Of a DNA stretch of 64,000 bases, positions 8,302 through 17,766 are shown piece after piece. The notes under the pieces are model-generated. The model worked only from the letters and a program-made list of their open reading frames with translations. It was not told the origin of the DNA and did not search any database. Location: the NCBI RefSeq assembly GCF_000415985.1, contig NZ_KE356561.1, positions 1,671,487 to 1,735,486 on the forward strand, in the 5' to 3' direction. The stretch comes from Haloquadratum walsbyi J07HQW2. Lineage in GTDB: Archaea; Halobacteriota; Halobacteria; Halobacteriales; Haloferacaceae. Each line of letters begins with the position of its first letter. Position 1 is the stretch's first letter. Position numbers and translations under genes: made by a program.

Positions 8302-9375
8302 ATGGCGAGTGTCAAAGAATTTCGTGTTGAGACAGAACCGACAGCAACAGAGTATGGTCATGGACGTTTCATGTTCACTGATCATTACTCTGTGTTTGAT
8401 TGGGGAGAAATGCCAGACCAGATTCCCCACAAAGGTACCTCTTTGTGTACAATGGGTGCATACAATTTCGAACTACTCGAACAGAATGATATTTCAACAC
8501 ATTATCTCGGTGTTGGACGCTCCTCTGAGGCTGAGACCACCGTAGATAATCAATCGTCAAATGATTCTGACCATATTACTGCAGTATACGCTCTTGATGA
8601 ATGCACAACAGCACCAACAGAAATGGTAATTAATCTAACGCAAGTTCCAACGCTTCCGTATACAGATGGCGTATATGATTATGAATCATATCACGACAAT
8701 GGCGGTCGAAACTATCTAATTCCGCTTGAAATCGTTTTCCGGAACACCGTGCCTACTGGATCAAGCCTCCGTCGTCGGAAGTCACCACGCGAGTACGGTA
8801 TCGATGCTGATGCATGGCCATCAGATCATGTTGAACTTTCTGAGCCAATTATTGAATTCTCAACCAAATATGAAGAACAAGACCGATATCTTGACCGGGC
8901 AGAAGCAGAGCAAATTGCTGGCGTTGCGAGTTTGGATAAGTTAGAGGAACTTGCATTGGGTGTGAATCGAGTGATAACGCATCAGGCAGAAAAACACGGA
9001 TTTATTCATGAGGATGGGAAAATCGAATGTTTATATCACGATGGTAAAATTATCGTTGCTGATGTTGCTGGAACATTTGATGAAAACCGATTTGAATATA
9101 ATAATCAAGAGGTTTCAAAAGAGGTCATTCGACAGCGATACAAAGAGGTTGATGCCGAGTGGGTTTCCGCCGTCAAGGACGCCAAACAGCAGGCTGAAAT
9201 AAACAATGTTGCTGAGTGGCGAGATCGTTGTGATCGCTCGCCGACATCATTAGCACAACCCGCAATAGATGCCGTTGCAGATTTGTATACGGCTGGGGCA
9301 AATAGGTATATAGACACACAGTGGTTTGATGCTCCATCGATGGATGTGGCTGTTGAGAATATACAGGAACTCTAA
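8302..9375 (+). CDS. purC: Phosphoribosylaminoimidazole-succinocarboxamide synthase (SAICAR synthase)
   Basis: A 357-residue SAICAR synthetase that ligates aspartate to CAIR in purine synthesis using ATP. MASVKEFRVE begins the protein. Near the N-terminus GHGRFMFTDHYSVFDWGEMP matches the ATP/substrate loop, HKGTSLCTMGAYNFELLE follows, and VFRNTVPTGSSL carries the SAICAR-binding region. DGKIECLYHDGKIIVADVAG matches the C-terminal D-G-K and D segment. The frame opens at TTG 8263, but ATG 8302 gives the expected N-terminus. The protein is longer than bacterial PurC (about 240 residues), as usual for halophilic members. It is convergent with purU. Confidence 0.92.
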   Translation: MASVKEFRVETEPTATEYGHGRFMFTDHYSVFDWGEMPDQIPHKGTSLCTMGAYNFELLEQNDISTHYLGVGRSSEAETTVDNQSSNDSDHITAVYALDECTTAPTEMVINLTQVPTLPYTDGVYDYESYHDNGGRNYLIPLEIVFRNTVPTGSSLRRRKSPREYGIDADAWPSDHVELSEPIIEFSTKYEEQDRYLDRAEAEQIAGVASLDKLEELALGVNRVITHQAEKHGFIHEDGKIECLYHDGKIIVADVAGTFDENRFEYNNQEVSKEVIRQRYKEVDAEWVSAVKDAKQQAEINNVAEWRDRCDRSPTSLAQPAIDAVADLYTAGANRYIDTQWFDAPSMDVAVENIQEL

Positions 9376-9488
9376 GCGGGCGTAACAGTGTGTTGAATGT
9401 TCAGCAAGCGATTATAATATGACCAAATTATTCCGCACTGACGCTTCGTATAATTCTTGTTTAAATCGTGATTACAGGCAACTGGCAG

Positions 9489-10472
9489 CTAGTCATTTGC
9501 TATATCTTGAGTCGACTCTGATGGCATATCAATTAGATTTTCACGGTTATCGACTGGATTGTCTGGTTGAGTTGTCTCAACATCCGCTGGCATACCAAGT
9601 TGGTATCCGGATGAATCGGTACCAGATCGAAGTCCAGTCCGACCGCGATGGACGGATACAGCGTTATCGAGATGTAGTTGAACCGCCTCTAATAACGCAT
9701 CAGCCTCGAGTGGTTGCCCGCGATTACGAATTGTTTCCACATCGGTATCATCGGGCACATCAAACGCCCGCTGAGTGATAATTGGTCCTTGATCAAGATC
9801 GGTTGTGACGTAGTGTGCAGTTACGCCGGCTATGCGGACACCTTCCTCTTTTGCCTGTCGGTAGGCAGCAGCTCCTGGAAACGATGGGAGCAATGATGGA
9901 TGAACGTTGATGATCCGATCTTCATATCGGAAGACAATCTTTGGGCTGAGAATACGCATATATCTTGCAAGGACAGCAAGATCAATCTGATATTCATCAA
10001 GAACCGAAAGAATCTGATCCTCATTTGGGATTCCACTATCATCACCAACATCGACGAATGGGATGTCATACTGTGATGCGAGTGGCTTGAGATCATCGTG
10101 GTTTCCAATAACGACTGAGAGTTCAGCATCAAGCTCGCCGGTCGCATACGATTCTAGTATCGCTTGGAGGCAATGGCTTTCTTTTGTAACGAGAACAGCA
10201 ATCCGCTTAGCTTCACGATCTGTCGGGAAACGAAGTTGAATATCAACTCCAAGATCGTCGCCAAGCTCAGTTAATGCGTCTCGAAGTGTCGCCTCAGTAC
10301 AAACCATCTCATCAGTATCTGCACGAAGTGTCATACGAAACATGCCGTCGCGGATGGCCTGATCGATATCTACGACATTAACACCGCGTTCGAAGAGTAA
10401 TGTCGTGATATTTGCAACAATGCCGGTCTTGTCATCACCAACGACAGTAATCTCCGTTAGTTCATCTGTCAC
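9489..10472 (-). CDS. purU: Formyltetrahydrofolate deformylase / formyltransferase with ACT domain
   Basis: A 327-residue protein. Residues about 5-85 form an ACT regulatory domain (ITVVGDDKTGIVANITTLLF). Residues about 90-275 form a formyltransferase fold with LARYMRILSP, NVHPSLLPSFPGAAAY (catalytic His) and HYVTTDLDQGPIITQ (catalytic Asp). ACT plus formyltransferase is the PurU architecture, which hydrolyses 10-formyl-THF and supplies formate for purine synthesis. The last 50-55 residues are a polar, low-complexity tail absent from typical PurU. A PurN-like GAR transformylase role is the alternative given the pur neighbours. Confidence 0.88.
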   Translation of the reverse strand: MTDELTEITVVGDDKTGIVANITTLLFERGVNVVDIDQAIRDGMFRMTLRADTDEMVCTEATLRDALTELGDDLGVDIQLRFPTDREAKRIAVLVTKESHCLQAILESYATGELDAELSVVIGNHDDLKPLASQYDIPFVDVGDDSGIPNEDQILSVLDEYQIDLAVLARYMRILSPKIVFRYEDRIINVHPSLLPSFPGAAAYRQAKEEGVRIAGVTAHYVTTDLDQGPIITQRAFDVPDDTDVETIRNRGQPLEADALLEAVQLHLDNAVSVHRGRTGLRSGTDSSGYQLGMPADVETTQPDNPVDNRENLIDMPSESTQDIAND

Positions 10473-10639
10473 TGTCTACACCTCTGTATACCGAAAGAAG
10501 TGCAGACTTGTGTGTGCATCTGCGGTAACAATTGCATCAATATACTCACGTTGGTCCCCAGAAAAAAACGTGTCTGTCTAACGATTCAAATTGGGGAAAT
10601 AAAACGGGTCTGTTACCCATCATAAACCGAATATCAAGA

Positions 10640-11110
10640 CCAGATTATAGATGACATAGGCGCAATCCCACGGTCCTCAAGACGTGGATACGCGCTGTCG
10701 CAGCCGGGAATTTCCGAACGATTCTGCTGAAACATGGTGCACGTATAAATGCAGCGCACTGGCTATGATCCCAGCGTGTAGCCGAGTGCCCGCCCACGCT
10801 GGAAACAGGGTTGCCCCATGTGGGAAGCAAACAACAACACCGGGCGAGCGTCAATGTGAGTAACTCCAACTCCGAGTCTGGTGACACCGACCACCGCTCC
10901 TGTGACAAAAGTAATATACGTGTGTGTTTTCGGCTGAACATAGGAGTACCGGGCGTTTGGCACTCCCAAGAGGCTGTCCGTTACCCAGTTACATACCGAT
11001 TCGGACGCTGTGTTAGCTTGGCAGTCTGTGAACCTGCATCTCCCCTCCCAACTTAACTCAGCGGTGCGGTGCCGTGGGATTCCTCCACGTTTACTGGAGG
11101 AGAATATCAA
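10640..11110 (+). mobile_element. Decayed GC-rich TnpB-type (IS200/IS605) element remnant
   Basis: This 470-base block is clearly richer in G+C than its surroundings. At the right, 11081-11101 forms a 7-bp hairpin (tcctcca / tggagga) just before ggagaatatcaa, in a context (ggtgccgtgggattcctcc) that I recognise from the right ends of haloarchaeal IS1341-type elements. At the left, ccacg/cgtgg at 10669-10686 could be the other end. Short open frames inside (for example one ending ...CEPASPLPT at 11056) may be the worn C-terminus of a tnpB on the plus strand. It sits between purU and purS. No intact transposase remains. Confidence 0.5.
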
Positions 11111-11201
11111 CTGTGACTGATATCACTGCAGGGCGGAGTACTCATGAGAATTGTTTATCGATCTAAGAGAATATATTTGTATATACAACGAGTTCAAAAC
11201 G

Positions 11202-11210
11202 ACTTTTATT
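11202..11210 (+). promoter_or_regulatory. Probable TATA box of purS-purQ
   Basis: acttttatt is centred about 27 bases upstream of ATG 11233, the position for a leaderless haloarchaeal transcript. It lies outside the transposon remnant. Confidence 0.5.
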
Positions 11211-11232
11211 CATGCTCATTCAGTAATACTCG

Positions 11233-11505
11233 ATGGAGATGTATACAGCAACAGTAATAGTGCGACTGAAATCGGGTGTTCTTGACCCAGAGGCTGAAAC
11301 AACGCGACGTGCGCTTGAGCGGCTTGGATTTGAGGTTGAAGCACTTCGTTCTGCGGATCGATTTGAGGTTGATCTTGAGGCTAACTCTGCGGAGGCAGCA
11401 ACGACACAGGCAGATGAGATGGCAGAACGTCTTCTAGCGAATCCAACAATTCACGATTATGAAGTCACCGTTGAGCAGCACTCTGTCCCCTCGGAGTCAC
11501 AGTAA
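11233..11505 (+). CDS. purS: Phosphoribosylformylglycinamidine synthase subunit PurS
   Basis: A 90-residue protein with YTATVIVRLKSGVLDPEA at the N-terminus and LANPTIHDYEV near the end, the hallmark segments of PurS. PurS bridges PurL and PurQ in the FGAM synthase complex, helping channel ammonia. It is the standard length. ATG 11233 is preferred over ATG 11239 because it fits the alignment and the TATA spacing. Its TAA stop overlaps the purQ ATG by one base (TAATG), so the two are translationally coupled. No purL lies in this window. Confidence 0.95.
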   Translation: MEMYTATVIVRLKSGVLDPEAETTRRALERLGFEVEALRSADRFEVDLEANSAEAATTQADEMAERLLANPTIHDYEVTVEQHSVPSESQ

Positions 11506-12191
11506 TGACTGTTGTTGTTATACAATTTGGCGGGTCAAACTGCGACCGTGACGCGGTCCGCGCGGTTCAACATATTGGTGTTGATGCTAAGCGTGTTTGG
11601 CATGAGAATGGACTGGAGGACTCTGTCGATGATCTTGACGGAATTATTCTTCCTGGCGGGTTTTCATACGGCGATTACCTTCGGGCAGGTGCAATGGCAG
11701 CTCAATCGCCAATCCTCGGTGATATTCAGCGAGCCGCAGACCGGGGAGTTCCTGTTCTCGGTGTTTGCAATGGCGCACAGGTTGGATGTGAGTCCGGACT
11801 TACCCCTGGGGCGTTCACCACAAACCACCGTGCTCGGTTCCAGTGTGAGACAGTGCACCTTCGTATTGAAAACGCAACCACTCCGTGGACAGAGGCATAT
11901 AAACCAGGCAGTGTCATTGAGGTCCCGATTGCACACGGTGAAGGTCGATTTGAACTCACAGAAAGCGAATATCAGACGCTCATAGATGATGATCAGATCC
12001 TCTTTCGATACTGTGATGAGAGTGGTGATGTCACCGACGATGCGAATCCAAACGGCTCTCGAGGTAATGTTGCTGGTGTTATCGGAGAACGTGACACTAT
12101 TGCTGTATTAATGCCGCATCCTGAGCGCGCTACGCTTCCTGAACTCGGACGGAGCACCGACGGACAAGGAATTTTACAGGCGTTTAGTTAA
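11505..12191 (+). CDS. purQ: Phosphoribosylformylglycinamidine synthase glutaminase subunit PurQ
   Basis: A 228-residue class I glutamine amidotransferase. VIQFGGSNCDRDAV opens the protein, LPGGFSYGDYLRAGAMA forms the oxyanion region, GVCNGAQVGCESG holds the nucleophilic Cys, and LMPHPERATLPE holds the catalytic His and Glu. It releases ammonia from glutamine for FGAR amidation with PurL and PurS. It is coupled to purS by a one-base overlap. Length is typical. Confidence 0.96.
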   Translation: MTVVVIQFGGSNCDRDAVRAVQHIGVDAKRVWHENGLEDSVDDLDGIILPGGFSYGDYLRAGAMAAQSPILGDIQRAADRGVPVLGVCNGAQVGCESGLTPGAFTTNHRARFQCETVHLRIENATTPWTEAYKPGSVIEVPIAHGEGRFELTESEYQTLIDDDQILFRYCDESGDVTDDANPNGSRGNVAGVIGERDTIAVLMPHPERATLPELGRSTDGQGILQAFS

Positions 12192-12247
12192 TTTAGATCA
12201 GAGCGTGACCACTTAGTGGACCCACTCGAAAGCTTAGAAATCCGTCT

Positions 12248-13354
12248 TTACTGCGTGAGTGGTTGTGCATAACTCGACTCTGCGTCTAATATGTATGCCC
12301 ATGTTGCCTCGCACTCACACTCAACCTGTGTGAATACGCTTGGTTCCTGTCGTCGGTTGAAATCTTCAATTGCAATTTGAACACGCTCATCACACTCACC
12401 ACAGTTGTGTGGACCACGGTCTGAATCGTCTTCAATAAGATCGGATACAACAATCGCATCGACATTGCGCGTTGATTCAAGAACTTCGGTGATAGACCAC
12501 AGCCACGGCGGTCGGTATCCACCCCGATGAAACAGTTCATCGGTCATTGTATGCTGTTGCACGTATGCTGGGTTTATCGACACAGTGTGACAGCCATCAA
12601 TATGTGCACATCGTCGGACCGACTCAACCATGTCACCAATAGCTTCAGATTCTGATAGGAACGGTGGCTTCAGCAGCAAACACGCCTTGATACCGATATC
12701 GATATTTTCAGAAGTCATAGCATCAATACAGCATACCTCACCACAAGCATCTTGAAAGTCAGTGAAATTAAGTTGTTTATTCAGACAATCGTGTCTAATG
12801 CGGTCAGTCGCCGTCTCAACTCCGATTGCGATGTCTGTTGTCAGACTAGCTGCAGTGAACGGTCTGAGTGTATTAGTATTCACGAACTCAGGGAGTGATT
12901 CAACGATAATCCGATTACGGTCGGCAAAGGTCTCCGCAATTGCTTGACGGGATTTTACAGATACCTCACGCTCATCGAGAAAAGATCCTGGTGTGTGCAG
13001 TTTCACCAGCTCGGCAGGCTCATTAGTGACTGTTTGTTCATATTTAATACAGAAATCAATTTGATTCATCAACGCGTCGTGACTAACACCGTCATCATCA
13101 ACGGAGTCAGCGACAGGACCACATATTGTGCACCCATCAGCACGAGCTAACCGGCACCCACCGGTATTGAGAATAATGCTCAGTGAGCTAACCACGCCGT
13201 CAGGCGTATTGTCTTTATCAATGCATACCTCTATTGGTTCGTGCAGGCTATACTGGTCATGTTTCTCCCTACGGGTCTCTCGCATCATCTGATTATGTGT
13301 ATCCACTCCGCGATCCTGTTCGGATACCTCTGAGTTCGGAGGTGGGTCACTCAT
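12248..13354 (-). CDS. Archaeosine biosynthesis radical SAM protein RaSEA
   Basis: A 368-residue radical SAM protein. GGCRLARADGCTICGP (Cys67, Cys75, Cys78; spacing Cys-x7-Cys-x2-Cys) is the Elp3-like cluster motif of the former TIGR01210 family, now RaSEA. KLHTPGSFLDEREV and IAIGVETATDRIRHDCLNK are the substrate/SAM segments, and NCGECDERVQ with a following CECEATW may bind a metal. RaSEA works with ArcS to convert the preQ0-lysine adduct on tRNA position 15 to archaeosine. The arcS partner is not in this window. The gene converges on purQ, 56 bases apart. Confidence 0.88.
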   Translation of the reverse strand: MSDPPPNSEVSEQDRGVDTHNQMMRETRREKHDQYSLHEPIEVCIDKDNTPDGVVSSLSIILNTGGCRLARADGCTICGPVADSVDDDGVSHDALMNQIDFCIKYEQTVTNEPAELVKLHTPGSFLDEREVSVKSRQAIAETFADRNRIIVESLPEFVNTNTLRPFTAASLTTDIAIGVETATDRIRHDCLNKQLNFTDFQDACGEVCCIDAMTSENIDIGIKACLLLKPPFLSESEAIGDMVESVRRCAHIDGCHTVSINPAYVQQHTMTDELFHRGGYRPPWLWSITEVLESTRNVDAIVVSDLIEDDSDRGPHNCGECDERVQIAIEDFNRRQEPSVFTQVECECEATWAYILDAESSYAQPLTQ

Positions 13355-13557
13355 TGTAGTGTATATTGGGTAATTTGGTATATCAGCATCGTCTGTGAGA
13401 CATATTAACGAGCAATTATACAGACGTGATTATTAGTTTTATTCGAGACGTGGTCTGATTATGATTAATTGGTGGTCACATTGAGCGTGCTTTCCAGCAC
13501 GTATGGCTGTGTCAAAGATGACGAACTGTTCATGAGTATGCAGTATGAATACGTTAT

Positions 13558-14775
13558 GTGCCAACACGACGGACAGTCTTAGCAGCCCTCACTACTGTCG
13601 GGACAGCAACCTTCAGCGGATGTGGTAGCTTTGATAATACAGCAAATGATGACTCAACTAACTCAACAAGTGAGAAAGCCACTGAGACGTCCGCACTATC
13701 CGAGACTGCGTCAACTGACGGAGTTAATACAGCACAAGTGTATCGCGCTCAGGATCCAGCCAGGAATGTTGACTCACCGGTCAATATTTTCGTACGCGCT
13801 GCTGGGTCAACACTCCGCTATGTTACGGTAGTGATTACTCAGCGAAATCAGCACGGAAAGACGGATAATATCACACCACGGAATACAACAGGAGAATCGA
13901 CTACCGCACGCAAGGAGATACTTTCTGAAAGTGTGACAGTTGCTTCAACCGGGCGCACACATCAGCGTCAGATTCCTATCAGTATTGCTCGCGCAGGAGT
14001 GTACACTGTGCATGTCTCGACGGCTGATAGACAACAAAAAAATGGAGTAGTTCGTGTTGATGCTGTTCATAATGATCTCACAATCACGGCAGGACCGTCA
14101 ATTCGAATTCGACAGCCTGTCCGCTGCACGCCAGACTGTGGGAAGATCGGAGTTAGGGGCAACACAATGCCACTTGATGATACTCAGTGGCCGCAAACAG
14201 GCGCACTGACGGGATATACACTCAAGATTGCTAATACGACATCAATGTCTCGTAAGATTACTGTGATAATTGATGTTGATGACCGTCGCGTGCTCGAATA
14301 CGCATATCGCCCGCCCGCAGGTACAGTGCTCCAGTTTCCATCAATTCCACCACTTCGGAAGATTCGGATCACGGTTAAATCAGGAAATGACCGCTGGGAA
14401 TCAATGTTCGATGGAACACGACCTACAATAATTCCGGCTATTGTCTCTGCAGATGGGATTGGTATTGATGGATGGTCGGATGCAACGGCTGATTTACGAA
14501 TGCGTAATGAGCGCGCTCCACGAGAAGTCACCGTCCGTGCGCAGCAGAATGGACGTGATGTTGCAACAGCTAGCACACGACTTGATCAGGGAGCAATAAA
14601 GCGTATATCAAACTTTTTACGCGGTCCTGGGGCGTATCAATTATTCATTACTGCTGGACCCACATCATCAGACAGCGCTCGCTTGCTCAAACAACAACGG
14701 ACAGTGCTTCTCACCGAAACAAGCACACTATTAATTCGTGCTCGCGATGGCGTCGATGGATTTTTGATCAATTAG
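13558..14775 (+). CDS. Secreted lipoprotein with Tat-type signal, function unknown
   Basis: A GTG start (13558) gives MPTRRTVLAALTTVGTATF followed by SGCGSF: a twin-arginine signal peptide with a lipobox Cys at residue 22, so export by Tat and lipid anchoring on the outer face of the membrane are expected. A Ser/Thr/Asn-rich spacer follows (about residues 25-60). The rest (405 residues in all) is predicted mainly beta, with repeated Ig-like stretches such as GVYTVHVSTADR, GAYQLFITAG and REVTVRAQQNGRDVA, resembling surface beta-sandwich modules. Four Cys occur, two close together (RCTPDCGK). I do not recognise the family. It is flanked by RaSEA (divergent) and by a transposon end downstream. 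Confidence 0.75.
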   Translation: MPTRRTVLAALTTVGTATFSGCGSFDNTANDDSTNSTSEKATETSALSETASTDGVNTAQVYRAQDPARNVDSPVNIFVRAAGSTLRYVTVVITQRNQHGKTDNITPRNTTGESTTARKEILSESVTVASTGRTHQRQIPISIARAGVYTVHVSTADRQQKNGVVRVDAVHNDLTITAGPSIRIRQPVRCTPDCGKIGVRGNTMPLDDTQWPQTGALTGYTLKIANTTSMSRKITVIIDVDDRRVLEYAYRPPAGTVLQFPSIPPLRKIRITVKSGNDRWESMFDGTRPTIIPAIVSADGIGIDGWSDATADLRMRNERAPREVTVRAQQNGRDVATASTRLDQGAIKRISNFLRGPGAYQLFITAGPTSSDSARLLKQQRTVLLTETSTLLIRARDGVDGFLIN

Positions 14776-15096
14776 GTGAAGTCTCACTATTTTTTTCGTG
14801 TAGTTGATTTCGGTTGTATATATATGAAACAGAATCAGATGGACTGTGATAAATAACGAATAGCAGTAATATGTACTGCAGAAACTAGTTATATTGGCTA
14901 TTTATCTTTGTAGCCAGATACAGGTGTCAGGTCTCAATCCCCTGTCCACAAGAGGTGAGCACAAGGAATGAGTAGGGTGGAGGGGAGGGTGGGGTGGCCG
15001 ATATACAACTCCTGAGAAATGTAGCACATCACTGATTGAGGACAAATACAGTGAGCAAGGAGAGTACCCGCGTCTTCAGACGCGGGAGTATGTCAA
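14776..15096 (+). mobile_element. Right-end remnant of a TnpB-type element
   Basis: The last 35 bases contain an 8-bp hairpin (cccgcgtc / gacgcggg, loop ttca, 15067-15086) followed by gagtatgtca, the form of a right end of haloarchaeal TnpB elements. About 100 bases upstream lies a purine-rich GC block (gagtagggtggaggggagggtggggtgg, given here only as position 14969-14996). No tnpB frame survives. The end abuts the stop codon of the MBL gene at 15097, which reads from the other strand. Confidence 0.5.
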
Positions 15097-16014
15097 TCAC
15101 TCTGTCTGTGCTGCTTGCCAATCTAGATATGCAAGGACACCACGGACGTTCAGTCGAGATTCAGCGCGTGCCTTCTCTGTGCCCCATACATCTGTAAGTT
15201 CAGCATTATTACCGAAGTGTTGGATTACATCTTCGTCTGAATTAGCCTCAGCTCGCTTCTGCCGGACTGCCTCAACCCACTCGACGAGCGCACGCTTATA
15301 TGAAGACAGTAATTCATCATCGTATACACGAGGACCAAAGTGTCCAAAGCATAATGTTTCAGGTGCCATCGCGTCGATTGTGCGTACATCGTCAAGACAC
15401 GTCTCAAGATTGAACTGCGATGGTGGTGAAGTCTGTTGGATGCGGTCCCGTTTGGGAACGTAGATACCAGCAGAATCACCAGTAAATAAGACGCCTTCAG
15501 TTGGGTCATAAAATAATATCTGATGTAATGCATGCCCTGGGGCAGCAACCGTCGTGATGGATCGATCTCCAAGATCAATCGTATCACCGTCACTGAGAGT
15601 GTTGATACGAGATTCAGGAACAGGCTTGGGCTCAACGTAATACTGCCATTGGTTACCAACAGCTGCTTTTGTCCCTTCAATTAGTCGTGCCGGATCTGAG
15701 AGGTGAGGTCCAGCACGCTCATGAGTATGCACTGTTGCATTTGGGCAGTCAGCAATCAAAAATCCCGCTCCACCAGCGTGGTCAAGATGAGCGTGTGTCA
15801 CGAGTAAATGTGCAAGTGAATCAGGCTCAATATCTACACTAGCAAGTGCATCAATAATACGTTCATAATTTGTGCCAATACCTGTATCGACGATCGCAGG
15901 CTGGTCTGCATCGATAATATATACTGATCCATATGCTGACGTATCATACATCCCAGTGTCTATGTAGTATATGTCATCAGCGGTTTCTACTGCAGCGATA
16001 TCACCGATATCCAT
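15097..16014 (-). CDS. Metallo-beta-lactamase-fold hydrolase
   Basis: A 305-residue protein. VTHAHLDHAGG carries the zinc ligands H-x-H-x-D-H, ATVHTHERAG a further His segment, AAPGHALHQ the loop His, LFTGDSAG the bridging Asp, and CFGHFGPR the last His. VYIIDADQPAIVDTGIG precedes the metal site, as in glyoxalase II-like hydrolases of haloarchaea. The frame is open for 37 more codons to 16125, but MDIGDIAAVE at 16014 matches the usual start. Its stop codon falls at the edge of one transposon end, and another transposon right end lies about 130 bases upstream of the start. Substrate unknown. Confidence 0.87.
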   Translation of the reverse strand: MDIGDIAAVETADDIYYIDTGMYDTSAYGSVYIIDADQPAIVDTGIGTNYERIIDALASVDIEPDSLAHLLVTHAHLDHAGGAGFLIADCPNATVHTHERAGPHLSDPARLIEGTKAAVGNQWQYYVEPKPVPESRINTLSDGDTIDLGDRSITTVAAPGHALHQILFYDPTEGVLFTGDSAGIYVPKRDRIQQTSPPSQFNLETCLDDVRTIDAMAPETLCFGHFGPRVYDDELLSSYKRALVEWVEAVRQKRAEANSDEDVIQHFGNNAELTDVWGTEKARAESRLNVRGVLAYLDWQAAQTE

Positions 16015-16146
16015 ACTCGTATGCCAGTTTGTATCAGCAAAAATGTACGCATAGTGGCCGCTGCTGAGAGCAATACTCACATTTTCAATCATATCATTAT
16101 CACTGTCAGTTGGTTTTGATATCAACTATAGCCGCTCAATAGATGT

Positions 16147-17640
16147 GTGAACTACCCCACCCTACTCAGCCGTCGGGGACGGCTTTCTTCAGGGTAGGGC
16201 TTCCAGCGAAGTTTCCTGGAAAGTCCGACTATTTTCTAACTCAGGGAGGCTTATTCGCTGCGGGGCGTCCACAGCCCGCTCTACACCCTCCGCAGAACTA
16301 AATAGTTCTGAATTGGGCTTACCTGTGGATTTCCGAGCCATATTTACTGCGCCGTTCACATCAGCATTATAGCGAGTGCCGTCCGACGCCTCGAACAACC
16401 CACGCTCTACTCGCTCACCAACGTACCACTCGTGATGGTCCACAGATTCCTCGTCGTCGAATGAGCATTTCGAGGTATGCGATTCATGCACTAACTCGAA
16501 CGATATTCCACGAGCTTCGAGCTCGTGGTTGAGCTTGTCGAACGGAATCTGGACGAAATTCTGAGTCGTCCTATCATCGAGACTCACGTTCTGCTTCCAG
16601 CCTTTCCCATCACCGACGTACACCGCGTCGATGCAGTGTTCGATGCAGTAGTCAGTAATGAGTCGGACGGCTTTGTTGAGGTAATCAGTGATAGCGTACC
16701 GACGTTTCTGATGCAGTTTTTCGATTCGTTGGGTCGTGCCGTTGAGACCTTGTTTGCTCTTAACGGACTGGTAGTGGGCGATTCGACGGTTGTGGTGGCG
16801 ATTTTGAGATTTGAGATGCCTTGCATCCACGATGAATGACTGACCTCGCCAATCACAACACGTTGCGAGATTGTCAACACCAAGGTCGATACCGAGCCAC
16901 GATCCTTCGACCGTCTCGATTTCCTCCACGTCCTGCTCGTACAGGACTCGATACTCGAAGTACTGTGCATCAGCCCGTGGTAGGATTTACACTCTTTTGA
17001 CGTTCGCCTCCCGTACCTCCTCGTACGCAAACAGGATTCGGATTTCCGTCAGGTCGCAATCGAACTCATCTCGATACGAGTGTGAGATGCCAAGTCGGAT
17101 GTGGTCGTCCTTGACTGAATGACTGCGATAGAAATTCGAGTGTGTAGAAGCCGTCCTTGTCGAGGTACGAAGGTGGACTGATGTCGGCATCGTACTTGTT
17201 TTGTTGTTTCTTCTCTCCGAGGGTGAAGAAGGATTTTAAAACCCCTATCAACTTATCTCGTTATCTGTTGTGCAACTTGACTGGGGGGTACTTTATACTT
17301 CCAGTTGGGTTTCAACTGGTCGTAAGCGTCGTACTAGTTGAGGCACTCGCCGTTATTGAAATAGTGTTGTCGCACTTCGTAGAGGCTTTAATTGTAGAGG
17401 CTTTTCGAGAGATGGCAGAGGTCTGTAACACCTCGTACTCGTCTGCGTCGAGCCCGTTGAGGTTTTGCTGGAGCGTTTGAACCATCTTATCATGCTATAT
17501 GTTATGTTAGAATAGCTGTTATATTTCGTGGTAGTTTGGTTTTGACCGGGCGCATCCCCTCCCCTCCCTACTCGTTCGCTTCGCTCACTCCTTGAGAAAG
17601 GGGTCTTGCCCTCGAATTTAGATAAAATAGCATTTTTGAG
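16147..17640 (-). mobile_element. IS200/IS605-family TnpB element, degenerate
   Basis: The right end on the minus strand (plus-strand 16147-16190) shows GCCGTCCCCGACGGC, a GAGTAGGGTGGGG block and GTAGTTCAC at the boundary. The left end (about 17540-17625) contains gGGCAAGACCCCTTTCTCAAGGA on the minus strand. The same two ends, without tnpB, form the mini-element at 34970-35046. No tnpA is present, so it is a TnpB-only (IS1341-like) element. Exact boundaries are inferred from comparison with the mini-element. Confidence 0.7.
16189..17485 (-). pseudogene. tnpB: tnpB, RNA-guided nuclease-type IS605 OrfB, broken by stops and frameshifts
   Basis: The N-terminus starts at ATG 17485 (MVQTLQQNLNGLDADEYEVL) and shifts frame soon after. 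Later pieces read [16 protein letters not shown] (frame of 17066-17251) and [17 protein letters not shown] (frame ending 16987). In the last frame a TAA at 16987-16989 replaces what should be a Gln codon before [11 protein letters not shown]. The remaining 246 codons hold GIDLGVDN (RuvC I Asp), VYVGDGKGW (RuvC II region), [11 protein letters not shown] (eroded zinc finger) and [10 protein letters not shown] (RuvC III Asp). At least two frameshifts plus the stop make it non-functional as one protein. A truncated C-terminal fragment could still be translated from GTG 16929. Confidence 0.85.
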
Positions 17641-17766
17641 TCTGAATGTTGAATATTCCATTAGTATAATAAATCTGTTATTTTATTTAATTAGTTTTGA
17701 GACTATCTGATTAGAATTGGTAATCGATGCGACACGGTTTTGACGTATCCACAAGAATCGCCAGCT

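Noticed and set aside
9419-9778. Plus-strand frame opposite the purU tail
   Set aside because: It lies wholly antisense to purU and has no recognisable protein features.
13558-14775. Periplasmic-binding-type transporter subunit
   Set aside because: The signal and lipobox fit, but the body is beta-rich and no ABC permease or ATPase gene is adjacent.
16129-17640. Intact RNA-guided TnpB system
   Set aside because: Stops and frameshifts break the tnpB frame, so only a relic can be claimed.
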